Positions 22,888-36,300 of a stretch of 64,000 bases of DNA are shown here, in pieces. How positions within the stretch are numbered: the stretch's first letter is position 1; every line of letters starts with the position of its first letter. The DNA lies in assembly GCA_035771175.1 (NCBI GenBank), contig CM069602.1:6204001-6268000 (forward strand), given 5' to 3'. The position numbers and the translations under genes were made by a program. Origin of the DNA: Paratinospora sagittata. Lineage: Eukaryota > Streptophyta > Magnoliopsida > Ranunculales > Menispermaceae. The notes beneath the pieces are model-generated. The model worked only from the letters and a program-made list of their open reading frames with translations, was not told where the DNA came from and searched no databases.

Positions 22888-23490
22888 TTGAGGAGACGTA
22901 CCAAATACTTGTCACTATTAAGGGAGCAATTTCACTCCCAAAACTACTTAAAACCGAAAAGAAAGTTGGAGGGAGAGAGAGATTGCAAAGCCCCTTTCCT
23001 CCTTCCCACTTCTCTTCTATATGCAAGCAAACGACCCCAAAACTCTTTTTCTTTACTTTTGCTTCCCTTCTTCTTCAAGACTATATACCCTTCTGTGTTT
23101 TTTTTTTTTTTTCTCGTATTAATGAAATTACATTCTTCTTATGGAATTTAGGTAGTTGAGTATCCTCTAAATGTCACTGCAATAAGGTTGTTGAGTATTC
23201 TCTAACTTCACTTCCTTTATACCTACTCTTACGTTAGGATTCATATTCTACCCAATATTTTCCTTTTTCTGCTTCTCCAATTTTTATTTTTATTTTTTGT
23301 TTCACCAGCCAGTTAGTTGGTCTTAGCGTAATTGGGACTTCTATCTATTTTTTTACTATGAGTTTTATGACATGGGTTCTTTCTTAATTGTGGAGAAACA
23401 AGGAAATTCTTGTGGATTATAGATTTTGTTCATCTTTTCATGTGAAAAAGATCGACTTTGCAGAATATTGGCATTTCAAAGGGAGTGATT
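22888..23490 (+). other. 5' flank / probable 5' UTR of the PBL28-like gene
   Basis: Contains a GA-rich then pyrimidine-rich stretch (22970-23060) typical of plant leaders. A short direct repeat (gttgagtatcctctaa at 23155 and gttgagtattctctaa at about 23190) follows. Transcript data would be needed to place the start. Confidence 0.4.
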
Positions 23491-25478
23491 ATGCCTTTCG
23501 GATTGGTCTCAGCTTGGAACAAGAGGCTTAGGAGCAGGTCACAAGATCATGTTGACCCATGTATGTTCTTCTTCTTCTACTTCTTCCCTGTTTCTCATCT
23601 GTTTATATGGCAATCTTAAGGATGAACAAGCTTGTGTTGATACACTTTTTTTTTTCAGGGATATATAAGCCTATGGAATGTTGGCAACTTGAAGATTACA
23701 ACCCTGCTGCCAAAAGACATCATGGATCATCTGTGTTCACGCTCAAGGAGATGGAAGAAGCAACATGTTCATTCAGTGACGAGAATTTAGTAGGGAAAGG
23801 AGGATTCGGTCGAGTTTACAGAGGAACTCTTCGATCCGGAGCGGTATTTAAGTAGCTATTATTTAGAACCACTATTGACATAATTTTATAAGATCATATA
23901 GTATTAATCAAAACCAGGGTCCTTTCTCTAAATTCACCGTGATAACTTTTTAATATCCATTATATAATCTTGTGATCACCATTCCTAATCCACTTTTATA
24001 AGTGCTTAATTTCCTATATATATATAGAACTTGAAAAAAAAAACTACTAAAGTATGATGCCAATGTTGTTTATAAGTTTACCGGTTTACTTTTGTAATGT
24101 ATATGAAGGTTGTGGCAATTAAGAAAATGGAGATGCCACCCTTTAAGGCAGCGGAAGGGGAACGAGAGTTCCGTGTAGAAGTTGACATCTTAAGCAGACT
24201 GGAGCACCCAAATTTAGTTACCCTGATAGGTTATTGTGCAGATGGGAAGCACCGGTTTCTAGTATACGAGTTTATGCAGAGAGGAAACCTGCAAGATCAC
24301 TTAAATGGTAAGTTTATCAGAATAAGTTTCATGGAAGAGATTTATCTTCTTATCCAATTAAGTTTATTTTGAACTTCAAATGTTATGTTTACATGTATGC
24401 TAGGAATTGGTGAAGTGAAGATGGATTGGCCTCAGAGACTTAAAGTGGCACTTGGAGTGGCAAGGGGCCTTGCTTATCTCCACTCTGGTTCTGCTGCTGG
24501 TATTCCAATTGTGCATAGAGATTTCAAATCAACCAACATACTTCTAGGTGCAAATTTTGAAGCAAAGGTAATTTATGTATATGAGAAGTTTCTTTGTATT
24601 ACTTGCATAATGTATCCACAATCTTAGTTGAACTGCTTTATCATTCCTCAGATTTCAGATTTTGGCCTAGCAAAGATGATGCCTGAAAACCAGGAAATGT
24701 ATGTGACAACAAAAGTGCTTGGCACTTTTGGCTATTTTGATCCTGAGTATACATTGGTATGCACCATTAAATCTGTTCAAATTATAAGTTTTTACAGTTG
24801 CATTGAATATTGTTAACTTGAAATCATTTAGTTCTTTTTTTGTCAAATTCCGTTCCTTGTACAAATGATGTTTTGTTTCAAAGATTTAAATTTATGACAG
24901 CCATCTGTTTTTGGGCTTATTGAAAATTCTTTTGGCACTCATTTATACATAGAAAATTGTATTCTTCTAAATGACTTAGGAAGTTATATTTCCATATTGA
25001 CCTCAGACAGGGAAGCTCACTATACAAAGTGATGTTTATGCATTCGGAGTGGTTCTACTTGAACTCTTGACTGGGAGAAGAGCAGTGGACTTGAGCCAGG
25101 GTCCCAGTGATCAAAACCTTGTATTACAGGTATTTACTAGATCTTTCGATGTTTACATTTTCACTTAGTGGCTCTTTGGTTCAAGTTAATTTGGCACCAA
25201 GAATAGATGTTTAACAGTAATTGGCATACTTATTTCTTCAGGTTAGGAATATACTAACCGATCGAAAGAAGTTGAGGAAGGTGATTGATCCTGAAATGAA
25301 TAGAAGCTCATACAACATAGAGTCAATTGTGATGTTTGGAAATCTTGCATCACGTTGCGTCCGAGCTGAAAGCTCCGAAAGACCCTCAATGGCAGAATGC
25401 GTGAAGGAATTGCAGATGACTTTCCTTACAAATGCAAAGGCTTTGGGTGGAGTGATAAATACATTCAGAAACCTTTGA
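23491..25478 (+). CDS. PBL28: Receptor-like cytoplasmic kinase VII, PBL28-like
   Basis: A serine/threonine kinase of the PBS1-like (RLCK VII) family, which relays signals from surface immune and growth receptors. Seven exons (23491-23560, 23659-23843, 24109-24307, 24404-24567, 24652-24756, 25007-25129, 25242-25478), all with GT-AG borders, sum to 1083 bp and 360 residues. The N-terminus [17 protein letters not shown] matches Arabidopsis PBL28 as I remember it and lacks a Gly-2 myristoylation site. Kinase landmarks: GKGGFGRVY (69-77), VAIKK with ATP-binding Lys90, HRDFKSTN with catalytic Asp191, DFG at 209-211, then [11 protein letters not shown] and the APE-region equivalent. The C-terminal lobe ends [12 protein letters not shown]. 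All catalytic residues are present, so an active kinase is expected. The family assignment is sure; the orthology call is by recall only. Confidence 0.93.
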
Positions 25479-28400
25479 AAGTTTTTAGTGCTTTTTTTGT
25501 TTTGTGAGAAAAATTGCTTAACTCACAAAATTCCAAAATTATTACTAGTGTTGTTGTTATTGATCTTGAGGACTGGACGTGAACCAAAAATTCATAAAAA
25601 CTCAATCCTGTAAATGACCACTTTGATACATAAGCAAAATAAGAGTTTTGATGGTTACGCCTTAATCCAAGGATCAGACCTAGAGTTCCCCTTGCAACAT
25701 CTTGAAAAGAACAAGGAGCATCCTGGAAAATGAACTTAAAGGGTGTGTTTGGTAGATGAGAAAATGAGGATTTTTTCGAGAAAATTGGGGATTTGCTTCA
25801 TCTATTATATGTGCTTTTTGAAGGCGTTCTCTTCTGGCAGCAGTCCCTCCCTGTTTGCGTTCCCTTGTTTAGATATTAACTAGATGACCTTAATGTTAGC
25901 ATAATTTCACTTCGCCTAGGTACAATTATAAGTATAATATATGAAGTTAAGGGGAACCCTCTCATTGCAAGCTGGTTTTTGAAGGATAAGTTAGGCCCAT
26001 GAGCTATCTCATGGTATTACAGCAAGTGTATACAAGAGATGGGAGTTTTTGTGTTTAGTACTACATAGAAGGTGGATACCTTGTGACTCTAGCCCTGGCT
26101 GGCGTTAATTCATTAGTAGAAGCATTAGGGAAACATAAAGAGCCAATATAAAGAATCATTAATCTCTTCTTTTAGTTTGCAGAAGTTACAGGGTAGAATT
26201 TATAGATACAAGGATGCTGAATTTAGCTGTAGCAAAGAAGCAAGTAACAAAAACCAGCCAAGAAAGCAGCATAACCTTGTAAAAAGACTAAACAAATCTG
26301 GCCCTTTGCTCTTGAATGCTCTGCCATTAAATCATTGTTGTCTATGAAAAATAGTCTGTAACAGCTAATAAAATTTTTGAAATAATGCAAATCGAAAAGG
26401 CACCAAATATATTTCTTTTACAGATTTTAATTAAGCAACAGCTATGATGACTGACACCAGTCCCTTGCCACTCTTCGTAGAGACATTAGCTTTTAATTTT
26501 TGAACTCTTTTTAGCTGTTCATGTTACATTTTTTTTACTGATTTAGGCTTAGAAATGCAACTAGCTACTGCCATGCATCGACCAAGTATCAATCCATAGT
26601 GGCATTAGTAGACCCAAGTAAGAGAAACAAATGATTTGCTTTTCTTCTGAAAGTAGTGTTTTAATATAGATTTATAGTAGCCTTGTTTTGGAAGGAATAA
26701 ATTTCAGAAGCAAATTCACCCTTATCAACCCACCTAGAATAAGGTAAAAAGGTTCCCTAGTTAAAGGTGAAGGTGTGCTTGGCCAGAGGAATATAGAAAT
26801 TTAGATTTACAGTGTGCAATCATCATGAGTGGGACTGTGGAACTTACCCTACAACATCAAACAGAGGTACAGAGGTTCAGACTTCACATTCAGCTGTCTC
26901 TAATGTCTATTCTTTCTGATCCTTCCATCATCCAAACTGTCATATAGAGCCTCAGATGGGTTCTGAGGCATTTGCAAGTTTTGACAAAAAAACGTATTCA
27001 ACACCATCAATCACTCCCAAAAGTTTATAATGGCCAAGGAATAAGAAAAGAAACATCTTACGATGTTATTTCCATTTTCACAATGCTGACAATGCTAATA
27101 CCGCCAACTAGAGCTTGCTCCGCTGGTTGGCACTCTTCTCTTTTAAGGCACGTGCCCCTGTAATGTGCAGGTGTCCTGTATTGTGCAGGTGTCGTGATCC
27201 CATTGGCTCTAAGAGCCCTGAGTGAATGATTCCAGCATTAAATTATCTATTACATTAAATTAGAAGATACAAGACATTCAAGATTCATTTCTCAAATACA
27301 TTCGACAGTCCGACCATTAATACGAGGAATAAAGGCAACGTAACAGGACCATAGCAAGGTTCTAGACTACGCCCCATAGGCACTGTTTATAGATTTCAAC
27401 AATGGCTTTTGTTCGAGGTAAACGAAAATTCTTAAGAGTAATGATACATAACTTATATTAATATTTATTTTATATATTTGAAGTGTGCACTATTTTTATT
27501 CACTACTGAATTTTTTTGAATTATGTGATTATACGTAATTTGAAGTAATGTAATGATGTATTAATAATAATATACACTTTAAATGTATAAAATAGGTGTC
27601 ACTTTAACAATATTTTTCAATTCTTAATTGTATAAATACGAATGAATTAAAACAAAACATAAATTAATTAATTAATTAGAAGATAAATCTACCAATTTAA
27701 TCTGCATCACAAATGTTTCTTAACACCAAACTAGTTCTTAATATCATCAAACATAAATTCATGCAACTTTCCCAACTGTTTAAACCACTAAGTAGTGACC
27801 CACTTCATATTTCAATTAGAAATGATCATTTCCCACCATTTTAGAGACAAAAAAGTAAGATGAAAAATATGCCCAATAATATGCGGCCACAGATTCACCA
27901 CCACACCCATCATAGCTCTTGAAAAATAGACACCGGCTCCTTATAAGCAATCAAACGCTTGGAAGAATTGGAAAATGGCCTTTACTGAGAAAAGCAAAAC
28001 CATGGTTCAAAGGAGAAGAAAAGTTGCTCATGGCACGTACACTTGTTATTTTCTTCTTGGGTTTGGTGTCTTCTTATTTTATCCTTTGTAGATTTTAGCT
28101 GTGAACAGGCCGACTTCTAAATTCAATAGTGAATACTCCAAAAAAAATGGCACAGGTTTAATTTTTATGTTTAGTTTCTTCAGAGACTCTGTAGCTGATA
28201 CTGAGAATGGTGGAGGGTTTGGGTCTGTTCCTTCTTCCTGGAAGGTTTATAGAAAGAAAGATTCCTGGGCCATTTATTGACTCATTGGACCCCACCATTA
28301 GATCAAAAAAAGAAACTTTTGTGGGGATATAGATGGATATGATTGGACTGAGAACAAATCACTTTTATGAGGTTCAGAAACACAATCATGGTGACTTTAG

Positions 28401-28905
28401 TACTACTTCATCGTCACTGAACCAACTTTATCTTTCACAAAAAAATAGCCAATGTAATCAGCCATTTAATCAAATTTTCACCTTAAATAACTAAAGTGTT
28501 GATTGGATGGTAACATGGGAAAATAAGATGTACAAAAAAAATCAAGTCTGAAAACCCCCAACAAAGAACAAAACAATAAGAAAAAAAATGGGGGAGCGTG
28601 ACAAGGAACTTATCTTCACATTCATCCAAATACAATGCTGCAGAGCCCAGAATTTGTACTTCTCAGAGACAGAAATCCTGTCGAAGAATGCAACTTCAAA
28701 TATTTTTTAACAGCACCCATTATGATCCTTTGTACATTTCATACAAACCAAAATCTTCTGCAACAAAACTGAACCATCTTAATCACCAAAACATGCCCAA
28801 AAAGCCATGAAAATTAAGAAAAGAGGAATCATAATCCAACCCCTTTTTCCATCATTGTGCTCTGCTTATATATCCTTCATCATCTCAGTAACACAACCCT
28901 TAACT
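25479..28905. other. Intergenic region between the PBL28-like and TBL genes
   Basis: No coding region supported over 3.4 kb. A MITE-like start (gggtgtgtttggtagatgag, 25741) has no clear partner end. A 19-bp tandem pair with tgtgcaggtgtc sits at 27164-27193. A foldback MITE occupies 27424-27626. The last few hundred bases are probably the TBL 3' UTR, which would be transcribed leftward from 28906. Confidence 0.6.
27424..27626. mobile_element. Foldback MITE-like element
   Basis: The right arm (tatacactttaaatgtataaaataggtgtcactttaac, 27571-27608) is roughly the reverse complement of the left arm (attttatatatttgaagtgtgcac region, 27430-27492). The ends resemble the 48928-49095 element (aaagtgacac...), suggesting one family. 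Confidence 0.5.
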
Positions 28906-30316
28906 TCAAGCTTCTCTTCTTAACTGAGCCTCCCATCTCTTCATCACCTCTAACATGATCTCATTCCATGTATCTGCAGGCCCTGGTAAACACCAATGAA
29001 AACAATCATTTTGAACTCTCTCTGTAACTCCATTAGCAAATGGAAAAGGATGCATGTAAGGCCCAGGATGCCCATCTGGTCTCAAAATTGATAATCTAGT
29101 TACATCCAATGCTTCAATCCTTATTTTCTGCAATTGGGTTACCTTCTTTTCCTTAACCTTCTCCACCTCTTCTATCTCAATCTTCCTCATCTCAGCATCC
29201 ATACCTTCAACGTCCTTTTCACCCTCTTTATATGGCTTCTTCTTAGGACAAGCCCCAGCCTTATCCCATTCTCCTTCAAAATGTGAAGGCGAAAATGTCG
29301 TAACAATAACATCAATTCCATTCCCATCGCGCCCACGCCTATTCGTCACGGCCTCTAACGTCGTCTTCAATGCCTTCCTAAACACATCATAGAAGCCAAC
29401 CTCAGTGTGATTGAGACCCGGGCAGTAATGGCATCCCAATACTGAATCTTTCTCGTAATAAACCGCCGGATGAAGAAACCAATGACCCACTGATAACACA
29501 ATCAGGTCCATTTGATCCAATTCATCTGCCCATTTATCATCAACAGAATCCAAGTATAGCTTGTTATGATTAAAACCCATGTTTGATTTCTCAATTCCCT
29601 TTACAAGGAAAGGCGACCAATACACCGATACGTTCACATTATGCGAAGAAAAGTACCATTTCCTGAACTTGTTATCCTCGCCATCCCGGTAGAAGAGATC
29701 AGGGGATGAAAAAGTTGATAGTAGGCAAAGAAGAGACTCTAATTGGTTTCTAGCCATGGAGTCCCCAATGAAAGCTAAGTGTTTGTTGTTGAGAAGTTGG
29801 AGAAAAATTGAAGGTTGGAAACTTGGGAGATTGCATTGCTTAGGCTTCCATCTCCAATAGAGATAGCCCAAATCGGGTCGGCCATGGGTGATGCAATTCT
29901 GGCCTTCTTTGATTGTGCCACAAGTGGTTCCATTGTATAGAGGACCCAACTTGTCTCGTACCCATTTGCCATTCGTGTAGTCACAAGCAATTTCCTTGAA
30001 GCTCTTCTCTTCTACTGCAAAAACAAGAAGATATATAAATATATTATCAAACTAAGTTCCACAAATTTAGATGATTAAATAAAAACATAGGAAACAGAAA
30101 TGGATATATACCTTGAGAGGAGGAGGAGGTGATGATGGGAGACTGGTGGATTTGAGGAACTTGTTCTGAAAGAGGAGGCGGAGGATTTGAAGAGTAGAAG
30201 TAGAAACGCAAGAAAAGTAAGGGAAGAAGTGCATAAAAGGAGAAAGTTAAGAGCTTCTTTGTGAGAGAATAATAAGAATGAGGTTGGTCTTTGAATGTGA
30301 TTTTTGTGCCCGCCAT
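28906..30316 (-). CDS. Trichome birefringence-like (TBL) polysaccharide O-acetyltransferase, AXY4/TBL27-type
   Basis: TBL proteins are Golgi type II membrane enzymes that add acetyl groups to cell-wall polymers. The AXY4/TBL27 clade acts on xyloglucan. Exon 1 (30112-30316) encodes a short cytosolic tail and one membrane segment (LLTFSFYALLPLLFLRFYFY, about residues 22-41), then a Pro/Ser-rich linker. Exon 2 (28906-30014) joins in phase 1 and completes a 437-residue protein. The TBL domain starts at CDYTNGKWV (79-87). The nucleophile motif GDSMARNQ has its serine at 154, and the DxxH motif DCFHWCLPGPADTWNE has Asp405 and His408. An internal Lys/Glu-rich stretch (KIEIEEVEKVKEKK) is seen in this subgroup. 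The start ATG precedes the membrane segment. The family is certain; the exact polymer substrate is inferred. Confidence 0.9.
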
Positions 30317-33300
30317 TTCATCTCCTTCTTTAATTCTGCTGGTGTTTCTTTTTTGTTCTATCTTTTTGGTTTGGTTTGGTTGTGAGGAATAAGGGAGACG
30401 CCATGAAGTCCTGAAAAAATGGGCTATTTTGTTAGGTTGAGAAGGAGATAAAATGACTTGTTAATAAGGGATCAGAGAGTTGTAATTGGACTCGTGCCAT
30501 GTGGTTGTTGTGGATAAAAAGAAACGTGTTAGGTGATAGGGTCAATTGAAAACATGGGATTCTTGTTATTTTTAGTTGGCCTACTTGAATTTTAAAGCCG
30601 CCTGATTGTTATTTTCTTTTGCTTCTTCTAGATTAACATGTGAACCCACCCCTCTTTAATGTTTGATTGTTTATATGTGTGTCACGTGTTGAGTGTCCAA
30701 ATTAGCCATCCCAATTCATTGATCAACCACTCTTGTGTTGGGCTCCTTCTAGTGCTTAGTTAAACTTTGTAATATATTTCTACTATTAATATAATATAAA
30801 GTTGCTTAAAGACAAGAAAGATTATTTGAAGAGGGTGTGTTGTTTTGGCCTGTGAGGTAATATTAATGTTTTTTTCATAAAGCAGAGTACTCTTCAATAT
30901 TTCTTTTTCATGATTTTGAAAAGCGTGATTTGAAGCTGCCATGGTACCAATAATACTATTAAAATCATTAACAGTGTTCACATATTTTTTGTTTAAAACT
31001 TCTAATAATTGAGTGCAATATGTATTTTCTTTTTTGGACTACCCTTGGAGGATAGGAATCAATGGCTTTTGTTTCTATTTTCATTTTTATTTTATTTTCA
31101 TCATAAAGGAAATGATAATTAACACTAGGGGACACGCTCGGTGTAAGTTTTTCAAAAAAATATTTATATAACACGAAATAAAAATATAAAATTTATGAGA
31201 TTAATTAAAAGTAGGTATTGCATCGTTTATGAGGTCGAATGCGCTGTGCCACGTTGAAACTTCCACCATGAAACAACATCTAATGATGGACATACAACAC
31301 CTACCACATTGCTGTGAGAGAGAGAGAGTCTGAGATCAATCACTTGATTTCAAATAATAATAATAATAATAATATAATCACTTTTATCCAAGTCAAATAC
31401 AATTGCACACTTCCCAAGTAGAAATTGAACACGTAGGCAGCTCAGCTGTAGAAGGTGTTGTTTGGTCCACGTGGCCACGTTTGCGTTCGTTGGTGGAAAA
31501 TAGTTGTGATTGGATGTAACGTTCCCCTCATGGGGCATCTATCATCGCCAATGAGAATTAACCACGCAATCGCACCAAAAACAAAGTTGCGTGTGAACAC
31601 TGGACTTTTCATTACATCTCATTTTTTGAATAGCACACGACGGCTCTGCAGAAGAATATTAATTATAAAAAATAATTAGTTTATTACGTAATATTTAAAA
31701 AAATAACGTCCTTATAACATTATCCATTAATTATTACGAGCATCATCAACTTTAATAAGAAGGGGTCCGTGGCATCCCATCCGACACACGGTAATTTGCC
31801 ATTTTTTAACTTCCCTCTGAATTCGAGTAGTCTGATCCAAAAACATGTCTTAAAATTATATGGGCCCCCATTTAAAAAATAATAAATAAATAAAACAAAA
31901 GTTAAGAGTGATTTTGGCTGATTAATGGACTGTTAATTGCAAAGAACTCGTATGATTTATATAATGTAGTTATTAATTTGTTTAGCTCCTCCCATTATAA
32001 TTCATAGGTGGTTTGATTGCTCTGTTGATCAACTGGTTGGTCATTACTTAGTGCGGAAATTGTGCACATCTATCATGTTCCGAACCTTTTTTTTAACTAA
32101 TATGCTTATCCTCATGGCTTGTACTTCTCACTTGACCTGTGCAATAAATGGCAGATAGATTGTTTTCCAGATGAAATATTTCATTCAATTGATAGCCTAC
32201 ATAATAACCAACAACATTTTTCTACATCAATTTCTTTTCTTTTTTTCCCTTACCTTTATAACTGATGCACAGCAGCACGGAGCCAACACTACACGAAAAT
32301 CAACTGCAAATTATCAATAAAACTACAACAATCATTTGCACAAGTGTTGAAGCAAGCTACGATTTCTGCAACTGAGGCACAAACATTATTAAGTTCTCTC
32401 ATCATCGAAGAGAAACAATCAAGGCAACCCATCACTTGAGATGATTTAAGCAAGATGTCATGATTATTCCCACTCTTTTTCTCTCTAAATATTAGGATGA
32501 AAAGTGGTAAAAGAGGGCATATCACCAGTTGACAAATTAACAAGAAGAAAATGTTCCATGTAAATGTAATATGGTTGCACTGTTGAATAGAGTGGAAGTT
32601 TTGATATGGGGCATCCACAACCTCTGCTTCCAATACATAAATGGTATTATGGTAACATATGATCACGTGTTCATGCAGAAACTTAAACAGAAGTTCTAAA
32701 GCACCAAAAGCATCTGCGGGTCAGGCAGCAGCAAATATAAGGAAAAACAATCTGTGCAAGAAAATGATAAAAAGAAGATATAAAAACAAATCAGCTCAAG
32801 GCAGTTCATACGCCTATGACACCACCTTTATGGAGAGGGATTTTGAAACAGGAAGGCAGGCCAATGGTGACAGCCCATGAAAACCAGAAACAGACTTCAA
32901 AACTGTCCTGGCAAATGCCACATGCTTTTTCAATGGTCAAATATTTACAAACAGGCTATCAGACAAAGCCAATTTTCCTTAGTTACGGTAGGTTCGGCTA
33001 TGGACACGCTTGCCGAAGTAAATAAATATCCGCAAAGAAATCGCTTGCCACCCTCCTTGACACCACCAGTGAAATAAAATCCATCCTCCTCGAGTTAGCA
33101 GGCTTTAGTTCTGAATGCACAAAACCAAAGGATAATTTTCTCAGAAAAGTTTCTTTGGAACACCAGAAGCAAAGGAACAGGTAGATTAACTGATCAACTG
33201 CACAACTTTAAAAAAGAGATCGCAATGAAAATGGGAACTCCACGTGTTGTAAACGGCTGCAACTACAGGGATAACTCAAACCTTTGGACTAGCATGCAAG

Positions 33301-33390
33301 AAACACAGCCGTGAGAAAAGAAAAAACAAAAATAAACTGGTAACTCACCACATCTATACAGATCGCCAAATTGTTCCCTTCAAAACCTTC
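30317..33390. other. Intergenic region between the TBL gene start and the SUO-like gene end
   Basis: Promoter side of the TBL gene (30317 to about 31000) and 3' side of the SUO-like gene (32300-33390, likely including its 3' UTR). Two CACGTG G-box palindromes lie at about 30682 and 31468 but cannot be tied to a gene. A (GA)n run (31316-31328) and an (AAT)n run (31353-31374) are present. Open frames of up to about 125 codons at 32289-32666 look random. Confidence 0.5.
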
Positions 33391-36300
33391 TTATTGCCAT
33401 GAAGGTTGCTTGTAGCTGTATCTCTGTGTGTCCCATCCCCCTTCAGGCTCCTTCCTCTTCAAAACACCACCAGTTGCCTGAAGCATCCTCACTTGCTCCT
33501 CCACCAGGGCATGAGAAGTAGGAACAGGAAATTGCCTTGATACTGAAGTAAATCTCTCATCTTTCCCATCCATATCAGTACCACCTGGACCTGAATTAAG
33601 ATCTAGACCCTGCATTCCCCATTTCCTGCTACTCTCAGAGGCACTAGGACCATCTGGAATGCTTATTACATAGGGCCTTGGGTAATGGGATGATACTGCT
33701 CCTACAGGTCCAACAAGAGGTGATGGAGTTGAAGGGAAGCAAAGGCCTCCACCAGATGACGACTCCATAATTGTTGTCGAAACACCTGAAAATGAGGTAG
33801 AAGGAATAGAAAAACTGGAACTAAAAGGAAACCCAGGATATGGAAATGGGGTGGCAGAAGAAAAGGCCACTGCAGGTGAGGATGACAGAACTGGCCCCCG
33901 GTAAATATCAGGACCCAAGGGCGTGCTACCAGCAGGTGGTCCTATGATCCTTTGCATCCCAGCATTCACAACAATCGGGTAAGGCAGATCACTCCTGTCA
34001 GGTAATATTGCTGGTGTGGTAATGGTTGGATAGGAATTCCCAGCAGGAAACCATGAAGAACCAATCCCCACATCTGTACTGCTCATTCGAAGTCCAGCAA
34101 CAGGTGGGAGGGACGGCAAACTGCTCCTTAATTGCTGACTGCACTGTGCTGGTTCAGATGCCACTTCATCAAGGCCTGGTCCATTGTTTAAATCGAAATC
34201 CCTCAGGACATTTACCTCACCATTAAGAAATCCACCAGATGATGATGATCTGACTGGAAAAACAGGCACATCTAGTCTGCGGATGGAACTCACTGATAAC
34301 TGGGCAACATCAGTATCTTCATCAATTTTGTTCAGATCAAGATCCAGCCCAGCAGCTCCACGAGTTGCAGAATCAGAACCAAACCAAGTGCGTCCCCCCT
34401 CACAACGACTATTGAGGCCTGACTTGGAAGTTGTCTCCTGATGAGAGCTCTTAGAAGCCATGTCCTCAAGAACTCTGTCATCTGCCACATTCAAGTCAAT
34501 ATCCAATGGAGCACGACCCTGTTTGCCAACAGAGGTATCAGCAAGAGGCATATCTACTGTACTTAATGGCATCTCAAGAACCTTCCTAGGTTCAGCAGGC
34601 CTGAATGCACTTGTAGCGGCTGACCCTTTCCATCCAAGCTCCCCTTTACTCTTCAAAAGGTTTTCTGGAGGAACAAAAGATCCCTTGGTAGCGGCAGCCA
34701 CTGTAATTGAAGCAGGCAGACTGCTAGACATAGAAGGAACAGAGAATGGCAATGGGCTCGGCAGATGAACAGCAGACAAGCATTCAGGTCCAACAGAGAT
34801 ACCTTGTTCACCTTGGTTCCCATCATCCACAGGGAAACCTTCATTCAAATCAAAATCTAGCTTTGTTGCCGTATCTGATCCTGCAGCAACAGACGAGGAA
34901 GACACTTCTGCATTTGACGCACACTCCTCTCTGACCTCTGTCTCAATACGAGTGGACTTAGGTCCAGACTTCATGCGCTGCTCAGATTCTTTTGTAGGAT
35001 TTGTTGGTGATTCATTGGAAGCTGGTCCACTGGAACCAATGACCTCTTTTCTTTCTGATTCATCCTTAGCACTATCACTATTAAGATCTGAAACAACTGA
35101 ACCGACAGCAGCTCCAACTTGACCATTAAGAGTTTGATGTGCATCACAAGCCTGCTCCACCTTTTTGCTCTCCCAATTTTCAGCATGAGTTCTTGCCTCC
35201 AAGGTAACAGCATTTTGAGAATTAAAATCATTCACATTATGCGGCTTCAAAACATTAGATCCAGATGGATTGACAGCAGTGTCACCACTTTCCTCAACAG
35301 CGTCTGTGCAATTTGATAGCCTCCGCAAGTTGCCAAAACTAAGTGATTCATGCACATGCTTTTTGTTCTCGCCATCCATTTCTAAAGATGGGCATGATGA
35401 CGATTCTTCTACTGTTTTCTTCTTATCATCTATAGGTGAAGCCACATTTTTAATCTTACATCCATCAACCATGGAATCATGAACAAAATCTGAAGCTACT
35501 GTAGCATTATTCCCTGCAATTTTTTCATCAGTGCCATCAAGCTTCTTGGTTTCATCAACAATAGGACTCTTTGCCTTCAGTTGGAAGCCCTGACTATCAT
35601 TCCCGTTAGAGCTAGTAAAACCCCTCTTCCTTTTCTCTAGAAGTTGGTTAGCTCCTTCACTGTCTGCACCATCTTCAATTAAAGCTGCTGATGACAAAAC
35701 CAAAGGAACAGATGATGTTGCTTCATCTGGTTTTACATCCGAGTTCGAGCATGGATCTACAGTTTGCTTCAAATCCATACCAGAAGTACATGTTGCTAAT
35801 TTTTTGTCAAAAACAGATGAAGTTGTTTTGCTGTCATCTGCAACATTAGTGGCATTTTGTAACCCATCCTGAACATGCAAGGAACTACAATGATCACCAC
35901 GTTCAGCATCCATCTCAGCACCATCATCAGAGCGGCCTCGTTGAGAAAGAACATCTTCACGAGATAACCTTGAAGCTGAATCATTGTGAGTACAAGAATC
36001 CTCTGGTACAGGAGAGTGCACCCCAGGAGAGCCAACTGGGGAACCTAGATCAGATTTAGACATTTCTCCAGCAGCCACACTTGCAAGCAGATTCATTCCA
36101 TCATCCCCCGCAGGCACAGGTGCATTAGCTTGGGAATACTTAACACAGCTTTCAATCAAAGCTGTTATGGAGCTTAAAGTAGCATCACATAATTTAGCTG
36201 ATTTGTTCTCACTTGTGAATCTCTCCTTGTTATTTGCCGATGATGAGCAAGTAGCTCTTGAAGCCTCCCGCGGTTTTCCAATTTCTTCCCCACTCCTGCA

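Noticed and set aside
25741..25800. MITE-like start gggtgtgtttggtagatgag
   Set aside because: No matching inverted end within the following few hundred bases, so no element can be bounded.
32289..32666. 125-codon minus-strand open frame near the SUO-like 3' end
   Set aside because: Cys-rich and hydrophobic stretches looked suggestive (NVCASVAEIVACFN), but no family, no leader and no splice context support it; likely chance within the 3' region.
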